Positions 24,058 through 35,199 of a DNA stretch of 64,000 nucleotides are shown here, one piece after another. A program made the position numbers and the translations under genes. The stretch comes from Saccharina japonica (lineage: Eukaryota > Sar > Phaeophyceae > Laminariales > Laminariaceae). Every line of letters begins with the position of its first letter. Position 1 is the stretch's first letter. The DNA lies in assembly GCA_008828725.1 (NCBI GenBank), contig MEHQ01003854.1:286652-350651 (forward strand). The letters run 5' to 3'. The notes beneath the pieces were generated by a model. The model ran no database searches and was not told the DNA's origin. It saw only the letters and a program-made list of their open reading frames with translations.

Positions 24058-24312
24058 CGGACAGATAATCGATTCCCATTTAATGATCTAGATTTGATAG
24101 CAGATATATTCCTGATCTGTATGATCTGTATGATCTGTATGATCTGTATGATCTGTATGATCTGCAGCTCTCGTTGCCGGGTGGGAGCCGTATACCCGGC
24201 ATGATCTAACACATGTTTCCTGGGTTGGACCTGTACTGTACAGATCCTGCACAACATCTCATAACGGCGGGTTAGGGTTTAGATTATCTATCTGTAGATG
24301 ATCTACCTGTAG
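24058..24312. mobile_element. CGGACAGAT-family element (minus orientation)
   Basis: Starts CGGACAGATAATCGATTCCC and holds the family core: a run of GATCTGTAT units, TTGCCGGGTGGGAGCCGTAT, then CAGATCCTGCACAACATCTC. Four further copies lie at 30487-30721, 33273-33522, 39568-39836 and 47102-47381. The copies are 235-280 bp long with GATCTGTCCG-type inverted ends. Non-coding. Confidence 0.75.
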
Positions 24313-24594
24313 ATGATTTGCCCCAAGGTGTGGTCATTTTCTCTGCGGGCAAGCGGCTGTTCCTTTTCTTGGTTTTGCGTCGACGGCTGACGTCATTTGT
24401 GAAGCAATTTGAAGAAAAAACAAATGGCACCTCAGCTGTGAGACGGAAGTGTTTTTCCCCGTCGAAAGTCACCTTTGCAAGCTGCGTGTGATATTGAATG
24501 CTTCGGTCGAGCGGAACGATTTTCAAGGTTTTATACTACCTCCTGAAGGATATATATATATGTATGTAATGTATGTGTTGTAGTATTAGATGAC

Positions 24595-24675
24595 AAGTCT
24601 GTCCAGAAATGTAGGGGGCGTTTGGTTTATTCATTTTCATGCTCAAACGCTCCTTATATTTACGGACAGAGTGGT
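24595..24675. mobile_element. Mariner/Stowaway-like MITE
   Basis: Ends are AGTCTGTCCAGAAATGTAGG and CCTTATATTTACGGACAGAG. The motif CTCTGTCC..AAATATAAG at both ends is typical of Tc1/mariner-derived MITEs. Relatives: 52286-52363, 56197-56513 and 58446-58524. Confidence 0.55.
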
Positions 24676-25462
24676 ATTTACTATGGCATCATCGGCCGCT
24701 GGTATAAAGCCAATCTATGAATGGCTGAAGATTTTTCAGGTATTTGTTTGTGTTTCTTACCATGCATTTGTTTTGCTCGTATTAATAGTATATATATAAT
24801 ATACCTGGTGGCTGGTACGTACACATGTCTTATCTGATACTGCAGTACACCTGTGCGCTTTGATGGTGCTTTCTGACGCGAGTTTCGCCCCGTGCGCCAC
24901 CCGCCCACTGCTATCCCGGGCGGGTGGCAGATAACGATGCTAAGGGCAGTACCCCCCCCGGAGTTCGATCGGGCAGGCGCGCGAGGCACGCTGAACCTTA
25001 TGCGCGATAAAAATTGAAGTCATGTACCGGGGGGAAGAAAGGAAAGTCGCCTGTGACCACGGCTTTTCCAGAAGGTCTGTCGAAGGGCAAACCCTCCCAC
25101 GGGTGGAGCTGGAAAGTAAAAGCAATGGCTACAAAACAAATAAAAGAAAGTTGCGTGCCTGCTACGTTACGAATAGGAGTATTTTATTTCTGGGCGCGTG
25201 TATACATATTCTGCCAGCTTTTCGCGCACGGTCGCGGCGCTATCCACGAGAATTCGAACTCAATGATTAACCGCTTCTCGTGGGTTTTCTGCTCGCGTCA
25301 CGTCTCTCTTGCCCCTCTCGCGTAGGTTTACCCGCATGCCACGGCCCACCACCACCACTACCACCACCACCACCACCACCACCACCACCACCGCCACTAC
25401 CATCACTACCACACCTTCCACTCCCCCTTCCCCCGCCTGAACCGTGTTCCTGCCCTCCCCCC

Positions 25463-27253
25463 ATGTCCCGCCTCTCGCCCCCAGCTTCGGCTTCCGAGAG
25501 CGACATCGACATTGAGCGCGACAGCGACACCGAAGACACCCTGTGTCTCACCGCTCTCAGAATCCTTCTCAGCGAGATGGAGAGCACGAGAAAGCGCTGG
25601 CTCGCCTTCACCAAAGAGCTGCGCTTGGTGTCGTTCCAGCTCTGCAATGGCTGCCGCAGGACCCTGCCCGTTCGGGTCAGGATAGGCAAGCACACCCCGC
25701 TATCTCTCTGGACCGCGCCGCAAACTACTGATGCAGAAGAGGAGGAGCAGCAGGGAGAGGAAGGCCGCCGAAGTGCCCCACCCGGAAGGCGCGTGTCTTG
25801 CCATCACCTCCACCGCCGCCGCCGCCGCCGCCCCCGCCGCGTCGCGCGCGTCCTCGCGACGACGGTCGTGTGGGACCTCTCCCCGAGGGAAATCTCCTCC
25901 GCGAGAAGTTTCCTGGAAAATGCGGCGCTCTTGAGGTTCGGCTTCCGCTTCGACGAGCCCCTGCAGCAGGTCTCCGGCTGGCCGAAGAGCCTGACGTCCC
26001 TAGACCTGGGCGTTAGCTTCGGGCGCGACGTTTCGGGCATGACCTGGCCCCGAAACCTGCGCGAGTTGCGGTTCGGTCCGTCGTTTAACCGCTCGATCCG
26101 GGGTGTCGTATGGCCGCCCCGCCTGCGGCGCTTGACCTTCGGCGCGGGCTTCAACAAACCGATCGACGGCGTCCGGTGGCCGACGTCCCTGAAGTTTCTC
26201 GAGTTCGGCCGCAAGTTCGACCAGCCTTTGGTCGGGGCTGGGTCGGCAGTGACGTGGCCACCGCTGCTGGAATCGCTAACGTTCGGGTCTGACTTCAGTC
26301 ACAGCCTCCGGGCGCCGGCACCGGTGGCAGGTGTGGTGGAACCGGCAGGAGCACCAGTCGGGGAAGCATCGACGGCACTGGTGGTGGAAGCATCAGCGGC
26401 GGAAGCACCAGCTCCGGCAGCGGTGGCGGCGTCAGCGATGGCGGCGGCGGAGGCTGATGGCAGCGGCTGGTGGCCGAACTCTCTCCGAACACTGACGCTC
26501 GCGGAGGGGTACCGAGAACCGATAGATGACGTGGTTTGGCCGCCGGGACTAGAAGAGTTGAACCTGAGCTACATCAGCGTGAGGGGTGCGGGGGGAACGC
26601 CTGGGTGCGCGATCAGCTGGCCGAAGGGCCTCAGGTGGCTGAGATTAGACCTGGACTTCCACCAGTCGGTGGGGGAAGTGCCGCTGCCCGCGTCTCTCGA
26701 AGAACTCGAGTTCGGCGACGGGTTTAGCCAGCCCGTGGATGGTGTCCGGTGGCCTCGCGATCTGAAGGCGCTCTCCTTCGGCGCGTCGTTTAACCAAGCC
26801 ATCGAGGGAGTCACCCTCCCCGATAGACTGGAGAGCCTGGTATTCGGCTGCCGCTTCAACCAGAGCGTGGAGCGCGTGGAGTGGCCGCGCTCGCTAAAAC
26901 GGCTCGTTTTCGCGGACCACTTTGATCAGCCCATCGCTTCCATCTCCTCCCGCTGGCCGGACGGGCTGGAAGAGTTGCGGTTCGGGTGGGCGTTCGACCA
27001 ACCTCTAGACTGCGCGCGGTGGCCGACAAACTTGAAGAAGCTCGTGCTTGGGCGGGGATTCAACCGCCCCGTTTCGAGCATCAGGCTTCCGCCGGGCCTT
27101 GTCGAGCTGGAGCTCCGCGAGGGGTGCAAGCAGCCGCTGGAGGGGGTGCGTTGGCCCTGTGGGCTGAGGACTATCATGGTTGGTCGTGGGGCAACGGTTT
27201 CGCCTGGTGCCCGCCTGGAGTTGCCGGAGAACTGCCGCGTGAGGCGGAGGTGA
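25463..27253 (+). CDS. FNIP-like repeat protein, intronless (596 aa)
   Basis: One uninterrupted frame of 597 codons. The start is the first in-frame ATG (25463); the frame is open further upstream to 25280 but only through poly-Pro from a CAC/CCA repeat and without an ATG. Residues 1-150 are Ser/Asp/Glu-rich at first, then Arg-rich (HRRRRRRPRR near 119-128). From about residue 153 to the end run 17 repeats of 22-24 residues with the pattern L..L.FG..FNQPI..V.WP.S (examples LRRLTFGAGFNKPIDGVRWP, LKALSFGASFNQAIEGVTLP). This matches the FNIP repeat known in Dictyostelium proteins, a leucine-rich-like fold used for binding. Repeat 6 is split by an Ala/Val/Pro/Glu-rich insert (about residues 281-333) encoded by GCA/GCG-rich DNA. 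No signal peptide, membrane segment or catalytic domain is seen. The role is probably protein interaction; the partner is unknown. Confidence 0.85.
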   Translation: MSRLSPPASASESDIDIERDSDTEDTLCLTALRILLSEMESTRKRWLAFTKELRLVSFQLCNGCRRTLPVRVRIGKHTPLSLWTAPQTTDAEEEEQQGEEGRRSAPPGRRVSCHHLHRRRRRRPRRVARVLATTVVWDLSPREISSARSFLENAALLRFGFRFDEPLQQVSGWPKSLTSLDLGVSFGRDVSGMTWPRNLRELRFGPSFNRSIRGVVWPPRLRRLTFGAGFNKPIDGVRWPTSLKFLEFGRKFDQPLVGAGSAVTWPPLLESLTFGSDFSHSLRAPAPVAGVVEPAGAPVGEASTALVVEASAAEAPAPAAVAASAMAAAEADGSGWWPNSLRTLTLAEGYREPIDDVVWPPGLEELNLSYISVRGAGGTPGCAISWPKGLRWLRLDLDFHQSVGEVPLPASLEELEFGDGFSQPVDGVRWPRDLKALSFGASFNQAIEGVTLPDRLESLVFGCRFNQSVERVEWPRSLKRLVFADHFDQPIASISSRWPDGLEELRFGWAFDQPLDCARWPTNLKKLVLGRGFNRPVSSIRLPPGLVELELREGCKQPLEGVRWPCGLRTIMVGRGATVSPGARLELPENCRVRRR

Positions 27254-27257
27254 CGCA

Positions 27258-27291
<34 letters not shown>

Positions 27292-29202
27292 ACCAGGACG
27301 GCAGCAAAAAGCAGAGTTGAGACGTATGCTCATGGTAGAGGTGCTGGTACTTTTCGGCCCAAAACATTTCTGATTGAGAGAGGGGGCTCCTTAAGTGATG
27401 AGCTGCCCCAACCTCTCTGCAATCCCATTTTGTATCAATACATACCGAGACGGATATGACGTAGATAGTATATGTTTTGGTATGCCTACTATTAATAGCC
27501 ATAATAGGGAGTTATTCATCGGGTTGGAAAATGTTTCTCACAACCGATTTTTGGTGTGTGCGCTGACCGTTTGTTGATACTCATGGTGGTGGCATGCTAG
27601 CCGCCCTGCAATAGTGTCAACGTTCCTCTAGCTTCGGACTTACCATCAAGGGGGCGTGTTGGATTTCTGGACTTTGATTTCCATACACATGATGCTGAGT
27701 ACGGTATGAGTCTCTTCCTCGTGCCAGGTACCTGAGACAAATAGACGCATATACCGTAAAGTGCGTTCAAGGTCAAACCGGGGTGCAATCGTTTTTCAGC
27801 GCTCGGATTTTCCAGAACGGGAAAGGCTGCTGCTATTTTGTTTTTCGGAAATATCTGGTCGAGAGTTTTCCGAAAATAAAACGTCTGACTTTTGCGATAG
27901 CACCCTTACCGTTGTCGAGAAAAATGAGCGCCGAAAAACAATCGCACGCGCCTCTGTGCGAACTGAACGCTCTTTACGGGTACGTAGCACCAGCTACCGT
28001 AACGTGGCTCTGCTTCCTCGAACCGTTCAACTGAACATGACGGGAGGCATCGGTCGTCGACAATGGGGGCGGGGCGTGATGTCTATCCTTGTCTTGAGCG
28101 AGGCGTGCCGGCGGGCGGTGGGTTTTGCCGCTCCTGCGCGGAGGCGCGGGGTGCGGCATCGGCCGCGAGGCGATGTGGTGACATCCTTGCGACGTTGTGT
28201 CAGCGCTGGTACGTGCAGATATATGGTATCAGATGTGTTCCCGATGCGCGCGTGTGTGTCTCAGAATCTAAGGGAAAATGTTGGGCGAGGGGATGCCCCG
28301 AAGTTCTGTTTTTTTTTGTGTGTTGCGGAAACGACCGGGTTAAGTGCTGGGCATGAAAGGATGCCTCGACTGGAGGCCTGTTTTTTTTTTGTGTGTAGTG
28401 TTTTTTTAAATAGGGTTTATAAAATCACCCGTGCGTGCACGCGTGCAAGCAAGTTTGGTGTAGATGTGTTAGAAACGGTTTTTGGTGTGTTGGCTAGCGC
28501 GCAAGTAGGCTTGTCCGTGTTGTGCAGGCCGTTGCAGATGTAGCCGGTGCTAAAGCAGCTTCGAGTTTGAACGCGGCGGAATGGAAGCAAACGAGGGTTT
28601 GTGAGTAGTGTTGGTGGGAGTCTGTTGCAGCAACAAACAGGGTCTTGTAAGTAAGCAGCTGCTCATAGGCGTGTGTTTTTTTGTACCATTCTATATATGT
28701 AGTACGGGAATGATCCAATGACAAGTTACTGCAGGTAGAGACCGTTTCGTTGAGTTTTGGTGGATATAGTGCAATCAGGATCATCATCCGTTCGGGTTTC
28801 CAATGTATTGGCGTGAAGTAGCCAGGTGTGCCAGGCCGCTGCAGGTTTCAGCAGGGCGGGGAAAACCCAGGGAGGCGTGTATACGGAGTGGGAACAGGAA
28901 ACATATTAGATAAGCTGTAGTGCGCTGCTGTAGTGGTGCCGCAGTGGCGAAGCCCTGTCTGTATACAGTAGTATATCTGCGGGAGATGACGCGTGAAACG
29001 TGAGAGGTTAGAGAAGTCTACGAGATAGCATTGTGTTCGAGGGAGAATGGCATGGGTTATATATCTCAAATTCCGCCAGCGTAGCCCCTAGTCGGCAACG
29101 CCTGTTGGTAGAGCAGTCGCCGTGTAGAAGGATGAGCGTATATTTGTCGGAGAAGAGATAGCAGACTGCACGAGAGGGGCATAGGAAACATGTCTGCTCA
29201 GT
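27254..29202. other. Intergenic downstream of the FNIP-repeat gene
   Basis: A CTG run at 27259-27288 begins just after the stop codon. An element with CCGTAAAG ends sits at 27754-27979. A 260-codon plus frame covers 27761-28543, but its first third is that element and the rest shows no domain. No gene is supported. Confidence 0.45.
27754..27979. mobile_element. MITE, CCGTAAAGAGCGTT family
   Basis: Left end CCGTAAAGTGCGTTCAAGG and right end TGAACGCTCTTTACGG are inverted. The inner part of the inverted repeat includes CGTTTTTCAGCGCTCG and GAGCGCCGAAAAAC. Copies at 51932-52238 and 63235-63736 share ends and inner motifs but differ in length (226, about 307 and about 502 bp). Confidence 0.7.
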
Positions 29203-29520
29203 CTGTCTGCGAGAGATGGCCTGGCGCGGGGATGTGAGAGGTGTAGATATATTATAATGTAATGCAGCGCCAATTAACGGTATTGGTGTGCTGTGTCCCA
29301 GTGTACCCTTTCGTCTGCGAGAGATGGCGCGTGGATGTGGGAGGTGTAGATGTATTCTACTTAATGCAGCGCCAATTAGCGATATTGGCGTGCTGTGCCC
29401 CAATACACCTTTGTTTTGAGTTAGTTGGACGCTTGAAGGAGCGAATTGGCATTCACCTATCAGCTGTTGAGTGGCGCGTGGATGCAAGAGGTGTATTTTT
29501 AGCGTTTCAACAATAGCAGT
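29203..29520. repeat. Tandem repeat of about 107 bp, 2-3 units
   Basis: Units start GTCTGCGAGAGATGGC (29203 and 29309) and contain GGAGGTGTAGAT and AATGCAGCGCCAATTA. A third, partial unit near 29470 has GTGGCGCGTGGATGCAAGAG. Confidence 0.7.
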
Positions 29521-29589
29521 GCGTCCTTGTCTAACGGCAATCGCAGGGGGTTATCACACGCGACAGGGAAACCGTTTACTCTCTCCATG

Positions 29590-30270
29590 TTTCAGACCTA
29601 AAGTGATACCCGGCGGGTACTTAGCAGGCAATCCTTATATTTCAGAGTTTTAAGTGGTGCAGGCAGTATCTGGTGAATATTTTACAGTAGTGAGTAATCC
29701 CTGTATTTCAGACCTTTAAGTGATGCAGTATCTGGTACCTGGTAGGTATTAGTGGCCAATGCCTGTATTTCAAGACACTTAGGTGATACCTGATGGCTAT
29801 TTATTTGGTGGGCAATCGCGGCGTTCCAGGCCTTTAAGTGGTCCAGTATCTGGTGGATATTTAGTGGGCAATGCCTATATTTCAAGACATGAAGTGATAC
29901 CTTACGGGTATTTATTTGGTGGGCAATCGATGCGTTTCAGACCTTAAGTGATGCGTTGTCTGGTGGGTATCGACAGTGGTAGTGGACAATTCCTATATTT
30001 CAGTCATTGCGTGATACCAGGTGGGTATTTTGTGAGCAATCCCTACGTTTCAGATATTCAGTGATGTGGTGTTTGGTGGGCATTCTTACTGCAGTGGGCA
30101 ACCCCTGTATTTCAGACGTTAAGTGATACCTGGGGGGTCAGTTTTTTTTTGTTGTCGGCAATCGTTGTATGTCAGACGATACCTGGAGGGGTGTATTAGT
30201 GGGCAATTCCTATTTTTTTTCAGACGTGGAGTGATAACGTACGTGGATATTTAGTGAGCAATCCCTAAAA
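29590..30270. repeat. Minisatellite of about 55-60 bp, 12 diverged units
   Basis: Units begin TTTCAGACCTTTAAGTGATR and end in GTGGGCAATCCCTATA. Two alternating types (GATACC and GATGCAGTATCTGG) suggest a dimeric higher-order period near 116 bp. No coding frame. Confidence 0.8.
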
Positions 30271-30486
30271 CTTTGGTGGGTGGTTTGTTGGGCGAAAGCC
30301 GTGTGCTCGGTTTAATGAAAACTTTATTAAAAACAAACACACACACAACATTTGCGCACGAGAGAGTGGACTACTCCTGTACCCCGAAAACACATCACTC
30401 AATGGACAGCGCCTTCGCAGGTTGCTCGAGGCTAACTCGGCACGGAGCCAGGTTACGACAGAGGGGGGACTTTGAAGTTCACACCT

Positions 30487-30721
30487 CAGGCAGATCATGG
30501 GCTAGATAATCTATTAAGTAGCTTCTCGCCTGCCGCTGTGAAAGGTTGGGCAGGATCTATGAAGTACAGATCCAAACCAGGAAACAGACGCCATAGATCA
30601 TGCAGATTTGTACGGGCCCCACCCGGCAACACGAGCTAAATCATACAAGATCGGGAATAAATCTGCCTTGAAAGATCTAGATCATAAAGTGGGAATCGAT
30701 GATCTGTAGATGATCTGTCCG
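30487..30721. mobile_element. CGGACAGAT-family element
   Basis: Contains AGGATCTATGAAGTACAGAT, CCCCACCCGGCAACACGAGC and the right end TAGATGATCTGTCCG. It has fewer GATCATACA units than its relatives. Confidence 0.7.
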
Positions 30722-33272
30722 AGCTGCGAGGACAGATACTCGATTCCCAGTTCACGATCTACCACCACAACTAGACACAGGCGGCGCTAAAAGAGCTGGA
30801 ACTTCGTGAGGATCCGAAAGGTGGGTCAGATATGGTTAATGTTTGCGTCGCGCAGCAGTGACCAGCACCGATTTTTTTTTTCCGAGAACCGAAAATTCGT
30901 GGGGGGTGCCCCTATTGTGAGCTTCGTAAAGCAGACACGAACAAATAAGCGAACGAAAAACGAGTTTTTATGAGTTTGTGTTGAATCTGGATGATATATT
31001 TTTCGGGGCTATCATATGCCCCTCTACTGCTAAGAACGGGAACATCAACCAGTCTGTGGCTGTTAGAAACTGAGCTGTCCCGGTGTCTGTCTGCACGAAC
31101 AAGCTTACGATGATTATGATGGTGGTGATGATGGTGAATCAGATGATGATCATCACGACTATGACGGTGATCAAGCCGCTGGTGTGTACGGTTTGCTAGA
31201 GGCGGCGTGGCGTCTCGGCGCAGCTGACCTTTTATCAAGCACATATAATAATTAATAAACGTACATACATAAGTGCACCTGTTATTAATAGCGGTCACCT
31301 ACAAAAACAGACATGGGAAACGCCTCCCCTCTCCCCCTCCCCCCTCCCTCCCCAAATTCCGAGAATGACAAAGCACACGGACGGGAAGGCAAAAACAGCG
31401 CCGCAAAAAAAAAAATCAACAGCGGCGGTGCCCCTAAAACAACAAAGGGCCGTCTGACAGAAAACGGTATACCGTGACAGCAAACAGTAACTCCCTTAAT
31501 GGTGTGTTGGGCCTTGACCTGATTTCCTACCGTCAACTGGCGAAAAAAACACCGGTATATCGTTTTATGTCAATTTTGACATTAAGACAGACACTTTCGG
31601 ACTTCTCGATGTCCCTTTTCTACGCGCGAGCTCCTGTCGCTGCTATCGTTATCGCTATCAATATCAATATCCCTATATTTATCGTTTTCGATATAATTAT
31701 CGTTGTCAACTTGTGTATGTATCGATATCGTAGTTAATACAAGTATCGATATTGAATCGTTATCAATGTATCGATCGATATCAAAATCGTTGTCGATACC
31801 ATTGACCTTTTCGTTTGCGATATCGAAGAACCGATAGCCGGGAGACGCTTTGCCGAGTGCGCAAGGGAATTCATGCCCGCAGTTTTCTGCTTGGCCTCGG
31901 CTCTATCATCTACAGTAAAAGCAGTACAGCAAGACTACCCGGTACTATATACCGTATACGTATACCATACGAGTATAATACGAGGAACACCGCGTTGAGA
32001 AGCCGTAAAAAAAAAAAAAACACCCAAAAGCCAAGCATAAAGTGCAAGAAAAACGTTTCTTAAAACAAAAAAAGGCACGGGTGATACACGTACGAACGCA
32101 GGCAGCAGGCAGGAAAAGTAATGGAAAAAAAAAACAAGGAAGGACCTTAAAAAAGACCCGAAGCAGGAACAAAACAAAACCGACAACAAAAACAACAACG
32201 AAAAACTACAATAAAAAACAAGAAGCTAAACAATGCACGGGTAGCAGTACTATTAAATAGTCAGCCGCTCGCGCCTTTTTTTCAGCTGCGCGCGCGTCCA
32301 AATACGCGAGCGAATAGCAGCACCATGCGCCGCCTCTATGGTTACACCATCCCATGCTTAGCATCCCATGCTTAGCATCCCATGCTTAGCATCCCATGCT
32401 CGGGCCATCCCACAGTCATAACCATGCCATCCAGTGCTATAAAGCATCCCATGCCCATGCCATCCAATGCTATAAAGCATCCCATGCCCATGCCATCCAA
32501 TGCTACAAAGCACCCCATGCCCATGCCACCCGATAATCGTGCCATTTCGTGTCATATCATACCATATTCATGAACATCCCATCCCATAATTTAAACCATC
32601 AAATCTCATCCTGGAATCGTGATCATGCAATCTCATGCTGAAACCACCCCATAGTAGTGTCATCCCATGTTCATGCCATACCATGATTATTGTCATGCCA
32701 CGCTGTCCTAAAGCCACCCGATGTTCATGCCCATGCCAACCAAAGCTAAAACCATCCCGTTACTCGGGCCATCCAGCGCCCATGCCATCCCCATCCCCAT
32801 GCTTTAACCCCCTCCTGCCCGCGCTATTCCATGATCTTGTCGTTTCAAAACCGTTCCATCCCAAAAGCAAGGCAGCCTATGTTCATGGCATTTCATGCCA
32901 ATGTCAAGACATCTCATCCCGTGATCGCGCCATCCAGTTGCTTACGGCACACTATTCCCATGTCATCCCCATCCTACCATTCCGTGCTCATGGCATGCCA
33001 TCCCATGCAACTCCATCCCACGCCGCACCGTACCACGGCATGCGCAGATGATTTGACAACTTACAGCAGCGAGTCTCAAAACAACGGCTGCGACAGTCAC
33101 TTGGCGTCAAAAACCGCGTTGCCCCTGGCGGGTACTGGCATTAAGAAAAACTACAAAAAATGTAACAAAATAACCGCCACAGCAGTAGGTCTATTAAGAC
33201 AACCAACCATGCTCTATGGCATCGGCCGAGCCTTGTAGCCGTTTCAACGTACACCTAAACACCCAAAACCTA
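30722..33272. other. Intergenic, low complexity
   Basis: Holds an acidic open frame at 31067-31255 (see findings), TATCGATA-rich DNA at 31640-31800, and a long CATCCCATGC-based minisatellite at 32345-33040 whose clearest part is three 34-bp units at about 32428-32525. No gene is supported. Confidence 0.45.
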
Positions 33273-33522
33273 GGACAGACATATCATGATCTAGATCATC
33301 TAGTTCCTCGCCTGTCGCTGTGAGAGGTTGTGCATGATCTGCACAGCACAGATCCAAACTAGAAAACATGTGCTGCCAGATCATGCAGATTATACGGCTC
33401 CCACCCGGCAACATGAGCTAGATCATACAGATCATACAGATCATACAGATCATACAGATCGGGAATAGACCCGCTTTGAAAGATCTAATTCATAAAGTGG
33501 GCATCAATTTTCTGGCCGAGGT
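33273..33522. mobile_element. CGGACAGAT-family element
   Basis: Holds CTCCCACCCGGCAACATGAG and four GATCATACA units in the family order. Ends are somewhat worn. Confidence 0.7.
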
Positions 33523-33555
33523 ATGACAACATCCTAACTCCACGGGCGAAGGGGG

Positions 33556-33815
33556 GGGGGTACTCATGCTATGCATGGCCGTAGTTGTACGACCATAGAC
33601 CCTCGCATCCATACAATGCCGGGACGGAGCACGTCGGGTGTTCACCGTTCACGGATCAGACAGACATTGCATCAAGGCAGGGGGGGGTACTCATGTCGTG
33701 CATGGCCGTAGTCGTATGACCATAAACCCTCGCATCCCTACAATGCCGGGACGGAGCACGTCGGGTGTCCACCGACCAGATAGACATTGCTTGCACGAGG
33801 GGGGGGGGGGGGGTA
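33556..33815 (+). repeat. GTACTCATG-family repeat, two tandem units
   Basis: Two units of about 110-125 bp starting with a G run then GTACTCATG and ending in GACATTGC. Each holds CATGGCCGTAGTYGTA, GACCATARACCCTCGCATCC and GCCGGGACGGAGCACGTCGG. Confidence 0.75.
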
Positions 33816-34239
33816 AGGGGACACGAGCTGACCATCCCCTCTTTCGACCAATAAAAACGGACGGACGACACGCTCGATTCGAGACAAGGACATGAAACAA
33901 AAAGTGCAAAAACGTCATCGAATCAAACCCACCCACACCCCACCCTACCCCAATCCAACCCAAGCCCAAACCTTCAAACCGATTCAAACTAAACCTCCAA
34001 ACCCGGGTCGATACCGCCCCACAAGGTGTGGAAACCCCAATAACACGGAAAAAATTACGGTTGCCTGGGCCAAACGAAAGCGTCCAGCCAAAACCAAGTC
34101 AAAGCTACCCCAACCCCCAATCCCCAACGAAAAAGCTAACCCCAACAACCGGAAACCCTCAAACCTCTCACCGAACACTTCCTAACCCCAACCCTGATAT
34201 AACCCCAATTCAACCCCCCGAACGCCAACATAAAAAAAC

Positions 34240-34385
34240 GACTTTTGTTGGGATTCGAACCCCGGACATTTTTTTTTTGTTCATTTACAAAGGATAAACA
34301 AGTGAACCACTAAGTCAGCGCTGACTGAGTAGGTCAGTGGTTTATCCTCTGTAAACGAGCAAATCCCACCCGGCAACCCAGGTCT
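34240..34385. repeat. tRNA-like palindrome with pol III box motifs
   Basis: On the minus strand a box A-like TGACTTAGTGG and a perfect box B GGTTCGAATCC (34250-34260) stand about 50 bases apart. On the plus strand a second box A-like TAGGTCAGTGG follows. The two halves diverge from the palindrome AGTCAGCGCTGACT (34312-34325), and both continue with TTTATCCTYTGTAAAYGA. The acceptor stem does not pair, so this is a tRNA-derived relic or SINE head, not a working tRNA gene. Confidence 0.5.
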
Positions 34386-34620
34386 TCATTGGGCGTCATC
34401 GGCGTCCAGACCCATCTCGACGTTCGCCCAGCCCCCCACCCCGCCCAACCCTTCTTTAGCGGACATGCCTCTCTCCCCTGCCCCCCCCCCGCCGTCTCCG
34501 GAGATACCGCTAGCCACCGACGAAGCCGAGTGTGAGCGGTGGAGTAGGCCGTCGAAAGAAGAACGGCTTCCATCCCCCCCCGGGGGGCGTGCTGCATGTG
34601 ACCCCCCCCATACGCAACCA
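34386..34620 (-). CDS. Possible terminal exon of the unrecognised gene at 35790-47885
   Basis: A minus-strand frame ends at a TGA (34386-34388) with the acidic tail NVEMGLDADDAQ, preceded by GDGSRSSFDGLLHRSHSASS and further Gly/Ser-rich sequence. The composition resembles a protein C terminus and suits the Gly-rich gene upstream. The 5' border is not determined: the acceptor CTTTAG near 34621 would leave a phase that does not match the exon at 35790-35921 unless another exon lies between them. Confidence 0.3.
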
Positions 34621-35199
34621 CTAAAGCCACCCCCCAACCCCCCCTCCACCACCACCACCCCCCACCCCTCCTCCAACCCCACCACCACCCACCACCACCC
34701 CCAACCCTCTCACCCCCACCATTCACCAACCCCACCACCATCGCCACCGACGCCTGCCCCTGGTGGGTGGACTCCCCCGTTGCACTTGAGCTGTCCGCAC
34801 ACGTACTTGTTGCACACGCCCTGTCCACCGCAAAAATTATATTTCGAGCGTCGCGGAAACACGTTCCAAGCGCGGGTAAGTGTGATTTGCACCCGAAGCG
34901 CGTCGGGGGTTGGACGGGGGGTAGTGGGGGGTGGGGGTGGGGGGTTGGGTAGGGCGGCGTACTCATCTCTTGCTGGTCATGTAATTTGTAAATTTGCACA
35001 TTGACAACAAGCATTATATTCGAGACGGAGCACCGTTCCTTACTCCTAACAGAGCACCCTCCAAAGGCTGGGCGCTCATTGCCTTTTTTTTCGGCGTGGT
35101 GGTGGCGGTGGGGGTCAGGTGGGGGGGAGGGCGGGGTGGTGGGGTGGGGTGGGGGGTGGGTAGGTGGCGTGAGGCAGTCGGTTGGGTGGGTGGGGGGGG

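Noticed and set aside
24683-24739. Short peptide MASSAAGIKPIYEWLKIFQ with a donor-like CAG|GTATTT, possible first exon of the FNIP gene
   Set aside because: Phase 0 at its end does not match the only good acceptor before the FNIP frame (25324-25325); it also overlaps a MITE end. Kept only as a remark.
25280-25462. Upstream extension of the FNIP frame (61 codons)
   Set aside because: No ATG, and the sequence is mostly poly-Pro from a CAC/CCA repeat. The ATG at 25463 is a better start.
27761-28543. 260-codon plus-strand open frame
   Set aside because: Its first 70 codons are the CCGTAAAG-family element and the rest has no domain, odd Phe runs from T homopolymers and a rival frame. No splice support.
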